Source: Paenibacillus abyssi (GTDB lineage Bacteria; Bacillota; Bacilli; Paenibacillales; Paenibacillaceae). Taken from it: 64,000 nt of DNA. The position numbers were made by a program, and so were the translations under genes. The DNA lies in assembly GCF_014640295.1 (NCBI RefSeq), contig NZ_BMGR01000014.1:83393-147392 (forward strand), written 5' to 3'. Under the pieces are notes generated by a model. That model did not search any database and had not been told where the DNA came from. It saw nothing but the letters and a program-made list of their open reading frames with translations. Below, one piece after another: positions 24,163-32,463 of the stretch (the first letter of the stretch is position 1; every line of letters begins with the position of its first letter).

Positions 24163-24882
24163 TTATTCTTTCGTTTCCAATCCTAGCTCTCTCTCGTGTT
24201 CCTGTAGGGCTTTCACAATAGTAGGGATGATCTCGTCATCCTCCATATTCCGAACGTCCACATCGAACACGAGGTCCTTTTCCTGATCATGGACCATGAC
24301 AAGCGTTGCACCAGTTATCTCCTCGATACTGTCCCAATCGATGCTCTCACAATCGTCATCGATAGTGAACTTCTGAGTGGCCACCACCTGAGCGGTTAGG
24401 TCATAACGCTCCCAATCTACAGGCTGAACGGCTGGTGCTTCGAGAGATGGTTCAGAAGAGGCTGGTTGTGCATCTTCCTGATCGATGCTAAACCCAATCA
24501 ATTCGTCGCCATAGCTACTTACAAGACCGCCTTCCTCCGTAAGCACCCATAAACCGTCGGCCTCATCACCGTTTAACCTGGCGGAGAAAACGATTGAGCC
24601 ATCCTCGTCTGGTACGAAACGGTGTTGCTTCCAGACATCCCTTACGTCCTCTAGCGCATGCCCCTCGGTTAAGTGAAGACTGATGTTATTATCCTCGCCA
24701 AAGCAATATAGGTGAGCAAACACAGGCAGCTCGCCGGAGAGAAGCGCAATCGCGCGTGTAATCTCGTCGTGCTGGATTTTTTCGTCCTCGGCCAGATCCG
24801 CAAAGTTTTGCTGCAGGCGGAGAAATTCTGCCTTCAAAACAGCAATGGCACCAGCGAAAGAGTTTTTCTCATTGTTTTTCAT
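24163..24882 (-). CDS. Unknown acidic protein of operon E
   Basis: 239 residues, start 24882 with AAAGGAGACG. N-terminal coiled-coil-like helix (AEFLRLQQNFADLAEDEKIQ), then an alpha/beta part (LPVFAHLYCFGEDNN), an acidic linker near residues 135-155, and a C-terminal domain (GATLVMVHDQEKDLVFDVDV). Lies directly after the VWA gene. No family recognised. Confidence 0.6.
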   Translation of the reverse strand: MKNNEKNSFAGAIAVLKAEFLRLQQNFADLAEDEKIQHDEITRAIALLSGELPVFAHLYCFGEDNNISLHLTEGHALEDVRDVWKQHRFVPDEDGSIVFSARLNGDEADGLWVLTEEGGLVSSYGDELIGFSIDQEDAQPASSEPSLEAPAVQPVDWERYDLTAQVVATQKFTIDDDCESIDWDSIEEITGATLVMVHDQEKDLVFDVDVRNMEDDEIIPTIVKALQEHERELGLETKE

Positions 24883-24924
24883 AATTCTTCGTCTCCTTTG
24901 AATGGATTAGATCTCTCGATGGCC

Positions 24925-24956
24925 AAAGGAAAGGAGAGGGCAAATTATCCCTCTCC
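24925..24956 (-). terminator. Intercistronic terminator in operon E
   Basis: Minus-strand GGAGAGGG/CCCTCTCC stem followed by TTTCCTTT, between the VWA gene and the 24163-24882 gene. Confidence 0.7.
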
Positions 24957-24968
24957 AAGTCCAATGAC

Positions 24969-26870
24969 TTATCTTCTTCTGCGGATAACCCGCTTCACGT
25001 GCTTCGCAAGATCGCGAGACAGATTCTTGCCCACATTAATCGCGCCGCCTGGATACATGTGCTGAACCAGCTTGATGATGTCATCTCGCTCCGGACCGCA
25101 GTAGAGGCAAAGGACATCAATGCCCTTCTTCTCTGCCTGCTGCACCATAAGACGCATGGTGTTTTCGTCCTCGTGTCCTTCAAAACACGGCATGCCATCC
25201 GAAATCATCACAATCAAGCGGATGCCTTCGTTGTACTTGGACATCTCGTTAATCATGAACTGCAACGCGAGCGTATCGCGATTGCCGCTTTCGGCTTCGA
25301 TGGCGCCCAAGAATCCCTTCTCGATCGCACCAAAGCGGCCAAACGGTTTTAAAGGAAAGATGGCTGTATCATCAAACTCGGTAAATGCGTAAGCAGCGCT
25401 TGGAATGTTGGCTTTCTCACACGCAGCCGTCATAAGAATGAGCGACTTGCGAATTTCGTCGATAACCCTGCGGCTGGTACCGCGGAAGGTGTCACCGGTG
25501 GAGCCGGAAATATCGCCCATCATACCGATGCGTACTTCCGCTCCTGGCGTACCTACGAGCTTACGGGCGAAGAAGTTGTTTTCGCCGAGGGCTTCATTAC
25601 GCCACATCCGGCCTACCAACACTTTCCCGCTTCGCTGATTCATCAGCAGCTCATCCGGAGTTGGTTCACATAATTCCTTGAGAACCTTTGCCGTCATATC
25701 GATATCTCTCTTAATCGCCTGCTCCGTGGCTTGGTATCTGCCAAGATTCTGCATGCGATACGCTGCAGAAGATGCGGAAGCAGAGAAAGCCGGCCGCTTC
25801 ATACCGGGATCGATCTCGATCTTCATCTCTACAGATGAATAGGGACCGATTTCCGCTTCTGCTTCCTTCTCGTCTGCTTCCGCTTCCTTCGAGGCAGACT
25901 TTAGGGCGCCGGAGAAGTCGGGAGCTGCAGGAGCTTCTTGTTCTTCGTCCTGCTCGCCGGCACAGCCCGCTCCGCCGGAGCTATCCTCACCATCACCGTT
26001 TTCTGGATTGGCGTCTTTTTCTTCTTCCCCTTGCTCAGCCATCTGGATCCGCACCTGGATGCGGAGGACGTTTTGTTCAACCTCGTCCTTGTCGCCCCAT
26101 GAGACGTTTGGATCGTCGGCGTCACCAGAGAAGCTAAACATCGGCTCACTTGGCGATTGGCCGTCTGCTTCCATCCATTCCATCAATGTTGGCCATGTCG
26201 ATTGCATAATTTCATGCGCACGATCCAAGCATTGCTGGGTTGTCGACTCTATACGGGCCTTTTCTATCAATGGCTGAACCGAATCGATTAACTCGATGGA
26301 AGCCCGATTAAGATCTACCGGGTCGATCATCCCGAGGGAGCGGGTCATGTAGAGCAGACGAAAATCCTGGACGTGATTATTTGGGGTCATCGGGGCGCAC
26401 TTCCAGTTGTAATTCTTGAACTGGATGAATTCGTCCACTTCCGGGTGATCAATGATCGTAAAGTTTTCCATGCGACCATCCAGAAGAACGTTTCCGAAAA
26501 ACCGTGTCCAGTCCCTCGGATACTTCACGTTAGATTCCCAATCTGCACGCGTCGGACTAGACCACTCTTCTACCCATTTGATGAAGTCCTCAATGATGTC
26601 GTACTCGATATGGCCGCGTTCATGAACCGAAGTTGCTTTCCGTATGACGCGCTTCTCTTCCTCGGTAAAATCCGGGCCGCCGCCGGGACGGACAATATCG
26701 TACTTGGCAAAAACATCCTTGCCGTCGGTGTACGAAGTTTGAGCGTTGGTCCATTGGAATCCGAACTTCCGTCCGCCAAAGAGAATGTGAAGCCAGCGCT
26801 TTACACGGGCGCCTTCACGGTCCTTAATCATCTGAGTTTTCGTTTTTAACACGGTTGCCACAGCCGGCAT
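24969..26870 (-). CDS. VWA-domain protein with HExxH motif (CobT-like)
   Basis: 633 residues from ATG 26870 (MPAVATVLKTKTQ), behind GAGAGGAGAG; the frame continues to 26990 over a terminator. Near residue 100, TSVHERGHIEYD has an HExxH zinc-protease-like motif. A long acidic middle (residues 260-350) precedes the C-terminal VWA domain: RIGMMGDISGSTGDTFRG gives the MIDAS DxSxS and LIVMISDGMPCF the later Asp. It follows the MoxR-type ATPase gene, the usual pair in which the ATPase remodels a target recruited by the VWA protein. CobT-like layout; whether the HExxH is active is unknown. Confidence 0.8.
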   Translation of the reverse strand: MPAVATVLKTKTQMIKDREGARVKRWLHILFGGRKFGFQWTNAQTSYTDGKDVFAKYDIVRPGGGPDFTEEEKRVIRKATSVHERGHIEYDIIEDFIKWVEEWSSPTRADWESNVKYPRDWTRFFGNVLLDGRMENFTIIDHPEVDEFIQFKNYNWKCAPMTPNNHVQDFRLLYMTRSLGMIDPVDLNRASIELIDSVQPLIEKARIESTTQQCLDRAHEIMQSTWPTLMEWMEADGQSPSEPMFSFSGDADDPNVSWGDKDEVEQNVLRIQVRIQMAEQGEEEKDANPENGDGEDSSGGAGCAGEQDEEQEAPAAPDFSGALKSASKEAEADEKEAEAEIGPYSSVEMKIEIDPGMKRPAFSASASSAAYRMQNLGRYQATEQAIKRDIDMTAKVLKELCEPTPDELLMNQRSGKVLVGRMWRNEALGENNFFARKLVGTPGAEVRIGMMGDISGSTGDTFRGTSRRVIDEIRKSLILMTAACEKANIPSAAYAFTEFDDTAIFPLKPFGRFGAIEKGFLGAIEAESGNRDTLALQFMINEMSKYNEGIRLIVMISDGMPCFEGHEDENTMRLMVQQAEKKGIDVLCLYCGPERDDIIKLVQHMYPGGAINVGKNLSRDLAKHVKRVIRRRR

Positions 26871-26888
26871 ACCGATCACTCTCCTCTC

Positions 26889-26928
26889 AAAAATGGGAAA
26901 GAGGGTCCCCGTTTGGAGTCCCTCTTTC
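26889..26928 (-). terminator. Intercistronic terminator between MoxR and VWA genes
   Basis: Minus-strand GAAAGAGGG/CCCTCTTTC stem, then CCATTTTT, then the ribosome site of the VWA gene. Confidence 0.8.
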
Positions 26929-26932
26929 AATC

Positions 26933-28393
26933 TCAGGCTGCGCCGTTTTCGTAATCCTCCTCCTCTTTCGTCTTCGGAAGGGACTTCCACACCGACATGC
27001 GGAGTTGGTTACGAACAGCGAAACGTTCTTCTCGATCTTCGCACTTGTTTATCACAAAGTCCTCGATCGCTTCAATTTTGGTCTGGTCATTCACGCCGAA
27101 TTCCTTTAAGTAGATGGCAGCGTCAATGTAACCACGGACAGTCCGGGACTCATCGCCGGCGCCTTCAGTAGCGTAGAGGAGATCAATTTGATTCTTGATG
27201 TCCTCGAGCCACTGGAGCACATGACGATCAGTGAGTCCGGATTTCTTTTCGACCAGGAGTTTAAAGTCGCTGGTGTACGGCAGATGAAGAACGGCAAGCC
27301 GGTCTTTTAAAGCCGCATTCAACGCTTTAACACCGCCGTAGTGGTCCCCGACGTTGATCGAACCGATAAACAGGTGCTCTGCATGCCTCGGAACGGTTCC
27401 GATTGGTGTAGACAGCTGTTCATTATCGTCATAGACGGAGTGAAAAACGGATGTGACGTCCGGCAACAGCATGTTGAGCTCGGCGAAATGTGCTAACCCG
27501 CCATTCATAACGCTCGTTGCATAAGCCGTATGTTTGAACGCCACCTCAAGCCCATTGCCGGTCGGCATATTTTCGCCTACAACCGTCTCAGCGGTATATC
27601 CCTTATGCCCGGTTTGCAGGTACAGGGGATAGCCCAACACCCAAGAGATCGTATTGACCAGCGTATCCTTCCCCACGCCCTTGTCGCCTACGAGAAGCAG
27701 GGACTTACCCATGATGATGTGGCGCAGCGACCGCTCAAGGACTTTACCTTGATACGGCGTTTTAGGAGCCACAGGATCAATGGACATTTGGGTTGAAGAG
27801 ACAAGATCACAAACGGACTTGCGTTTTTCGGAAATGCGAACCAGTAAGCGCCGATCGATGCCTTGACCAAGCAGAAAACTTTCGATTTCCCCCCATCCAT
27901 CTTTCCAGCTGCGCTTCGCTTTCGCGGGCATAACTGGAGCGGGAGACGGTTTGGATACGGCAGGAGCGGGAGCGGCTGCAGCTGCAGGTGCTTCTTCCTC
28001 CTCGGCTACCACTGGAATTCCGAAAACGTCTGAGACATCTTCGAATTCCGAAGCGGGAACCGCGGCGATCACAGCGTTGAGCTCATCCGGATCTTTCGGA
28101 AGAGCAAATAGCTCGATCTTGGACGAGGCCTTATCTGCAATTGCAACGGCGCATCCGAGGTGCGGGCACGGGCGTTTTTGTGCGAATGATTCGCAGTAAT
28201 GCACGTAATCCGACTGTCCCTCTTTGCTGATCCAGATGCTCTTGCTTCCATCCAGGTAATCGATTCTCATGTAGGAGGCAACTTTACCATCCTCAGATAT
28301 TTCAGCGCGTTTGATCCGGCCAACGAAGTCGATCATTTTTTCCTTGTATTGCGATACAACGATAGCCGGCAGGTTGTTTCTCGAGAATTTCAT
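26933..28393 (-). CDS. MoxR/CobS-type AAA+ ATPase
   Basis: 486 residues, start 28393 with GGAAGGAG. A nucleic-acid or adaptor-like N-terminus (residues 1-90, including YCESFAQKRPCPHLGC, a possible zinc site), a proline-rich linker, then the ATPase: LLVGDKGVGKDTLVN (Walker A), AHFAELNMLLPDVT (Walker B-like), HLFIGSINVGDHYGG (sensor 1) and ALKDRLAVLHL (Arg finger region). MoxR ATPases work with VWA proteins, here the next gene. Probably a chaperone-like remodelling complex; target unknown. Confidence 0.85.
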   Translation of the reverse strand: MKFSRNNLPAIVVSQYKEKMIDFVGRIKRAEISEDGKVASYMRIDYLDGSKSIWISKEGQSDYVHYCESFAQKRPCPHLGCAVAIADKASSKIELFALPKDPDELNAVIAAVPASEFEDVSDVFGIPVVAEEEEAPAAAAAPAPAVSKPSPAPVMPAKAKRSWKDGWGEIESFLLGQGIDRRLLVRISEKRKSVCDLVSSTQMSIDPVAPKTPYQGKVLERSLRHIIMGKSLLLVGDKGVGKDTLVNTISWVLGYPLYLQTGHKGYTAETVVGENMPTGNGLEVAFKHTAYATSVMNGGLAHFAELNMLLPDVTSVFHSVYDDNEQLSTPIGTVPRHAEHLFIGSINVGDHYGGVKALNAALKDRLAVLHLPYTSDFKLLVEKKSGLTDRHVLQWLEDIKNQIDLLYATEGAGDESRTVRGYIDAAIYLKEFGVNDQTKIEAIEDFVINKCEDREERFAVRNQLRMSVWKSLPKTKEEEDYENGAA

Positions 28394-28428
28394 GGATAAT
28401 TTCTCCTTCCGATTTTGGGGGAATAATC

Positions 28429-28466
28429 AAAAAGCCAAAGAACCCAGCTATGCTAGGCACTTTGGC
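28429..28466 (-). terminator. Intercistronic terminator before the MoxR gene
   Basis: Minus-strand GCCAAAG/CTTTGGC stem followed by TTTTTGATT. Confidence 0.8.
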
Positions 28467-28495
28467 AATCCTACACGGGGGCGATGAGCCCGAAT

Positions 28496-29518
28496 TTAAG
28501 CTGCTTCCACTTCAATCTTCCCGCCTCTTACAGCGAGAGTGACCTTTTGATCTTTAATCCAGCCGCTCGTATTGATGACGGCATCTGGACTGATCCTTTT
28601 CACTTGTTCGCCAAGCTCCTTGCCTGCGAACACAATAACAACCGAATTGTTTTCCAGCTTAGCCTTAAACGTCGAAGTGCCGTCCTGATTGAACTTGGGT
28701 GCATCAAGCACTTTCATACGAATCGGTTCAGGCTTATTCGAGCCGTTGTTGCTGCGGCCGCGGGAGCTGTTACCGGAGCGATTAGAGCCTGAGCGAGCAG
28801 CTCCACTTTCACCAGCGCCCTCTCCGGCAGTTTCCTGCGGTAAGATGGACGGCTGAGAAGACGATTTGCCAGCTGGAGCGGTACCGCCTGACGAGCCGCT
28901 GCTACGCGAAAACAATGCCTGGATATCCGACTGAAAAATACCCTGCCAGTTTTTCTCCTTGTAGTGACTCCGGTAGGATTCAGGGAGAATTGTTATACCG
29001 TGCTTGTGAGTTCCGAAGCGATTAACAACCGCATGAGCATCCACAAGTTTTTGGTACAGCGGGTTATCGGATCCATCCGATTTCTTCGGTTTGATGGTAT
29101 CGATGACGCCGGTTTTAAAGACGTCGGATGCAACACCAAACCATGCAGCGCATTTCTTCAGTGAATCGGAGACTGCAGACTTCTTACAGTCCATTCGATC
29201 TTGTGCGGTCGGTGCCGTCTCGCCTTTCAAAATCGTCATCGTATCGTTGCCGTAGTTGGTCCGTTCCATCCAGGTTTGTTTGATTTCATCCCAGATGGAG
29301 AGCCGGCCGAGAACCTCCACTGAATTATCGTCCAAATTCTCCGTTACATCGAAGAAATCGTGCTTCCAATTCAGGGGCCCGACTACTTCGTTGAGACGAT
29401 CGACGACCCATTGGATTCCGACATACGCTTGGCCTTCGAAATTAACACCGTAGGCTTCATACGGGAACGGCTTGTTAAGCAATACGCTCAGGTTGGTTTC
29501 TGTGGTTGTGCTGGACAT
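28496..29518 (-). CDS. Rad52/Rad22-family single-strand annealing protein
   Basis: 340 residues, start 29518 with AAAGGAGAGAG. Residues 1-150 carry the Rad52-like core: NKPFPYEAYGVNFEGQ, AYVGIQWVVDRLNEVVGPLN, GETAPTAQDRMDCKKSAVSD, SLKKCAAWFGVASDVF. A low-complexity Ser/Gly/Asn region (200-265) leads to a small C-terminal beta domain. Such proteins anneal single strands during recombination, in line with SSB and nuclease in operon D. It overlaps the NYN gene by 44 nt. Confidence 0.85.
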   Translation of the reverse strand: MSSTTTETNLSVLLNKPFPYEAYGVNFEGQAYVGIQWVVDRLNEVVGPLNWKHDFFDVTENLDDNSVEVLGRLSIWDEIKQTWMERTNYGNDTMTILKGETAPTAQDRMDCKKSAVSDSLKKCAAWFGVASDVFKTGVIDTIKPKKSDGSDNPLYQKLVDAHAVVNRFGTHKHGITILPESYRSHYKEKNWQGIFQSDIQALFSRSSGSSGGTAPAGKSSSQPSILPQETAGEGAGESGAARSGSNRSGNSSRGRSNNGSNKPEPIRMKVLDAPKFNQDGTSTFKAKLENNSVVIVFAGKELGEQVKRISPDAVINTSGWIKDQKVTLAVRGGKIEVEAA

Positions 29519-30089
29519 GGTTTACTCTCTCCTTTAAAGGATTATTCTGTTTGCGCGGTATGAGATGCTCCTTACCGATCAAACCAATTACATCTTCCAA
29601 AAACAGAATTCCGTCCGCCATTTCTTTGAAGAGCCGCGCCGGTTGCAATCGACTTACGACCGCAACTACTTTCGAACGCAGCTTGGCTCGTTGAATGGCG
29701 GGGACGAGATCCGTGTCCCCAGAAAAAACAAAAAGGAGATCAAATTCGTTCAGACTGAACTCAAACAAGTCCAATCCGATCGACATGTCGACCCCCTTCT
29801 CCATCAGGTTCCCCGTGCGATCGGATATGCAGATCCCTTGATGGACCTGGATGCCGTCACGCTCGAGCGCCTGAAAAAACCTTTTCCGGTCAAAATACTT
29901 TGAACCGGCAACATCTTTCGGCGGCAGGCTGCCGTAGAAGTGATAACCTACATCTGCCTGACCGAAATCCTTTCGGAGTACCGTGTGAATCGCACGGTAA
30001 AACTGAACCCACGGGCGAATGCCTTGAATACCAATCTCATGAAGCTGCTTTACGGCATTGATTTCATCGACGAGAATCGCGGCCTTCAT
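29475..30089 (-). CDS. NYN-domain (LabA/DUF88-like) putative nuclease
   Basis: 204 residues from ATG 30089 (MKAAILVDEINAVKQLHEIG), which overlaps the stop of the upstream gene as ATGA; an upstream extension of the frame is out-of-frame coding. VDEINAVKQL, KGVDMSIGLDLFEF and LLFVFSGDTDLVPAIQRA carry the conserved Asp residues of the NYN/PIN-like fold (D in the first strand, VD and SGDTD). NYN proteins cut RNA or single-stranded nucleic acid. Translationally coupled in operon E. Confidence 0.8.
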   Translation of the reverse strand: MKAAILVDEINAVKQLHEIGIQGIRPWVQFYRAIHTVLRKDFGQADVGYHFYGSLPPKDVAGSKYFDRKRFFQALERDGIQVHQGICISDRTGNLMEKGVDMSIGLDLFEFSLNEFDLLFVFSGDTDLVPAIQRAKLRSKVVAVVSRLQPARLFKEMADGILFLEDVIGLIGKEHLIPRKQNNPLKERVNHVQHNHRNQPERIA

Positions 30090-30550
30090 GACGCAAGCCC
30101 ATCCGAAAATAGCTTGAGCTGAATGACATGATTTGCGCTCCCGTTTAAGAAATCGAGCCGGGCTGCATCGCTGAGAATACCACGACCAGACCGCTTCATG
30201 ACTTCGATAATCCACGCATTTGTCGACTCGACGGAAATGGCCGAAATCCGGTATTCCGGGTGCGAGAGGTTCCATATACGGCTTTCCCCTGCGCGCGGCG
30301 CAAATCCGAGAGCTTTCAAATCTGTTCTTGGACAAGGGCCATCAAAAACGAGTTGAAAGTCTACGCAGCGGCCTTCCAGCAAAGTTTGCAGTCTTGCAAA
30401 GATAGCCGGTACCTCCTGCAGATTAAAGACCTTAATCTCCTGGTGAACCATAGTTGAGTTATACCGATTGACCCGAAATTCAGGATCCTTTGGCGGAGTA
30501 ACCTCAACATCGTCCCACATTGTCTGGATACGCTTCAGATTCCAATCCAC
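30086..30550 (-). CDS. Unknown protein, first gene of operon E
   Basis: 154 residues from GTG 30550, twelve nt after GGAGG; GTG 30556 is an alternative. Alpha/beta: VNRYNSTMVHQEIKVF, CVDFQLVFDGPC, YRISAISVESTNAWIIEVM. Its stop overlaps the NYN start. No family recognised. Confidence 0.6.
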   Translation of the reverse strand: MDWNLKRIQTMWDDVEVTPPKDPEFRVNRYNSTMVHQEIKVFNLQEVPAIFARLQTLLEGRCVDFQLVFDGPCPRTDLKALGFAPRAGESRIWNLSHPEYRISAISVESTNAWIIEVMKRSGRGILSDAARLDFLNGSANHVIQLKLFSDGLAS

Positions 30551-30583
30551 ACACACTCTCTCCCTCCAGCTTATGATTAGTCG

Positions 30584-30667
30584 GAAAACAAAAAAAACCG
30601 ACTCTTCAAGCGCAGATAGAATTCTTGAAACCAAAAAGGTTTCATAATCTGCGTCTTCAAGAGACGG
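30584..30667 (-). terminator. Leader E terminator
   Basis: Minus-strand CCGTCTCTTGAAG and CGCAGAT pair with ATCTGCG and CTTGAAGAGTCGG in a long stem with a GAAACC/GGTTTC tip, then eight T. Lies just before the ribosome site of operon E. Confidence 0.85.
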
Positions 30668-30730
30668 TTCTTTGATTGTGGGCAGAAAGCTCCCGTATCA
30701 ATTACATAACATGAGGTAAATCTTCGACAT

Positions 30731-30753
30731 TTCCCTGGGCCGCCTGGCGGGAA
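30731..30753 (-). ncRNA. Conserved leader hairpin, copy E (put-like)
   Basis: TTCCC-GCCAGGCGGCCCA-GGGAA in RNA sense. Starts 32 nt after the -10 box, after a U-rich stretch shared by all copies. Confidence 0.8.
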
Positions 30754-30784
30754 ACAAATAAAAGAGTAGGAAAGGTATGCCTGT

Positions 30785-30814
30785 ATTGTACCATATGAGG
30801 AGAGAACTTGAAAA
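30785..30814 (-). promoter_or_regulatory. Promoter of operon E
   Basis: Minus strand TTTTCA, 18 bp, TGG-TACAAT; nearly the same layout as copies A and C. Confidence 0.65.
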
Positions 30815-30869
30815 GGATTAATAGTCTTTTTCGAGCGATAAGCCCCCTCCCTACTGAGCGAAGTTACAT

Positions 30870-30897
30870 AAAAAAACAGCTCCCGCCAATGGAGCTG
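30870..30897 (-). terminator. Terminator after the 30931-31221 gene
   Basis: Minus-strand CAGCTCC/GGAGCTG stem followed by seven T; ends the S1/replication-relaxation operon before promoter E. Confidence 0.85.
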
Positions 30898-30930
30898 TGG
30901 TGAAGTCGTTTTCGATAATGTATAAGGAGA

Positions 30931-31221
30931 TCACTGTTCGTCTAAAAAAGGAATACGTTCTCCGATGAGTGATTTGTAATGATTATAAATGGTTTTTTTA
31001 TTATCATTCGAGAGCTCAACCAACTTCGGGGTTAATGTGTAGGGATCCTTGATTTTTAGGATGTGGATTTCTTGGCTAGGATCCTCAAAAGCAACGTATA
31101 AGGTCTCCCCGTATTCGAACAACTTCTTGAACGAGCATGTGATTGACTCGCTGTGCTCATTCAGGATGATGAAATCCAATTGAGCCTTTGATTCCTTTCT
31201 GCCCTTAGGTAGAGTCACCAT
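30931..31221 (-). CDS. Small protein (DUF1292-like possibility)
   Basis: 96 residues, start 31221 with AGGTGG. LDFIILNEHSESITCSFKKL and GETLYVAFEDPSQEIHILKI resemble DUF1292 proteins, but the match is weak. A terminator hairpin lies on each side. AT-richer than its neighbours. Confidence 0.55.
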   Translation of the reverse strand: MVTLPKGRKESKAQLDFIILNEHSESITCSFKKLFEYGETLYVAFEDPSQEIHILKIKDPYTLTPKLVELSNDNKKTIYNHYKSLIGERIPFLDEQ

Positions 31222-31248
31222 TAGACCACCTTTTCATAAAAAATAACC

Positions 31249-31287
31249 AAAAGAGGCTTGCCCGTTTATTGCGGTATCAAGCCTCTT
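31249..31287 (-). terminator. Intercistronic terminator
   Basis: Minus-strand AAGAGGCTTG/CAAGCCTCTT stem with a TTTTGG tail, between the replication-relaxation-like gene and the 30931-31221 gene. Confidence 0.7.
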
Positions 31288-31299
31288 CCATGAGCAGTC

Positions 31300-32463
31300 T
31301 CAATCTTCAAATTCGTCATCGTCATGTCTGCGAGCCTCTGAGAAATACTCGGATGCTTTCATGCCGGCGGCGTTTTCTTGAAGGAACTTCATGGTGCTGG
31401 CAGTCATTTTTTTCTCAATGTTGTTGTATTCGAGGAAAGTATCCCGTCCAAGCTGTGCAATCAGCCGCTCGTCAGTTGTAAACCGAAGCGGAACTTCAGG
31501 CATATACTGCTCGGCGATGCGGCTAAGAAGCGGAATGCGGCTGTCTCCATCGGCAATTAAGAATACGCGAGCCGGTCTCTTATGCTCAGGAAGTTTAAGA
31601 TAAACCTGTCGCAAACGGGAAAAGCGCTGAGCCGTCCTATGGATAAATTCTGGTCCCGGCCGGAATACCTCAATCCAAAACTGAAGGAAATCATTGCGAT
31701 CACGTATCATTTCAAAGGATGCTGCTGGAATGTGAAACGTTTGTTGATCAACGCGAATCACTGGACGCCGCTGCCAATCGGTTAAACGATCAATTCGAAC
31801 TAATTCAGCATGTAACTCATTAATCGCCAGGTCGACGAAATAAGGGGTCATTTCCGGCCCCTGTCCAGCTCCATACTCAACAGGGCGTGCCCAATACTCA
31901 TCATTCAACTTGCGATGAAAGAGAATCTCTGCTGCATCCGCGCCTGCCTTTGTCAGCATATACGCCAGCGGCTTCCTCCGGTCATCCTTGAGCGGTGATG
32001 CCCAGCGGTACGCGCAAATGATGCCGCGGCTACGACATTTCTTGATGAATTCGACTCCGGCACGATCTTGCGGATGCATTCCCGGAAAAATAACCCGCTC
32101 CAGCTGGCGCCGTGTCATTGTCCGGGTTGTGGAAAGCACGTCAACCAGACGCAATTCCTTTTGTGAGATGTCGGCGCCTTGCATGTGCATATCGAGCCAG
32201 AAGCGACCGTTAGGGAGCCCATATTTCGGCTCGTGATATTCGATGGTAGCATAAGGGTCGGAGAACATTCCAAACCGTTTGCCATCAGGCAGCAAGAGTT
32301 CAAATATATCGCTCGGGCATACCGAATCGGCATACGGATTAAGATGTTCTGGCACCATCGGCGAGATTAGGGGGAAAGATGTGGTTTCCCGCGTTTCCCC
32401 CGTCGCTCCCTGCGGATCCATTTCTTCAAAGCTCGTGAGATTTCCTTGATTACCTGCTGCCAT
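31300..32463 (-). CDS. Replication-relaxation family-like protein
   Basis: 387 residues from ATG 32463, with GGAG upstream; ATG 32484 is the alternative. ELRLVDVLSTTRTMTRRQLE is a winged-helix start, then KCRSRGIICAYRWASP and KPLAYMLTKAGADAAEILF follow the Replic_Relax plan (wHTH that ends in xPLAYxLTxAG). A second domain (ARVFLIADGDSRIPLLSRIA) may be nuclease-like. Members occur on plasmids and integrative elements next to coupling proteins. Its start overlaps the S1 gene by 14 nt. Confidence 0.6.
   Translation of the reverse strand: MAAGNQGNLTSFEEMDPQGATGETRETTSFPLISPMVPEHLNPYADSVCPSDIFELLLPDGKRFGMFSDPYATIEYHEPKYGLPNGRFWLDMHMQGADISQKELRLVDVLSTTRTMTRRQLERVIFPGMHPQDRAGVEFIKKCRSRGIICAYRWASPLKDDRRKPLAYMLTKAGADAAEILFHRKLNDEYWARPVEYGAGQGPEMTPYFVDLAINELHAELVRIDRLTDWQRRPVIRVDQQTFHIPAASFEMIRDRNDFLQFWIEVFRPGPEFIHRTAQRFSRLRQVYLKLPEHKRPARVFLIADGDSRIPLLSRIAEQYMPEVPLRFTTDERLIAQLGRDTFLEYNNIEKKMTASTMKFLQENAAGMKASEYFSEARRHDDDEFED

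Noticed and set aside
30090..30335. N-terminal extension of the NYN protein
   Set aside because: Residues before MKAAILVDEIN overlap the upstream gene in another frame and are unlike any domain; the ATGA overlap marks the real start.
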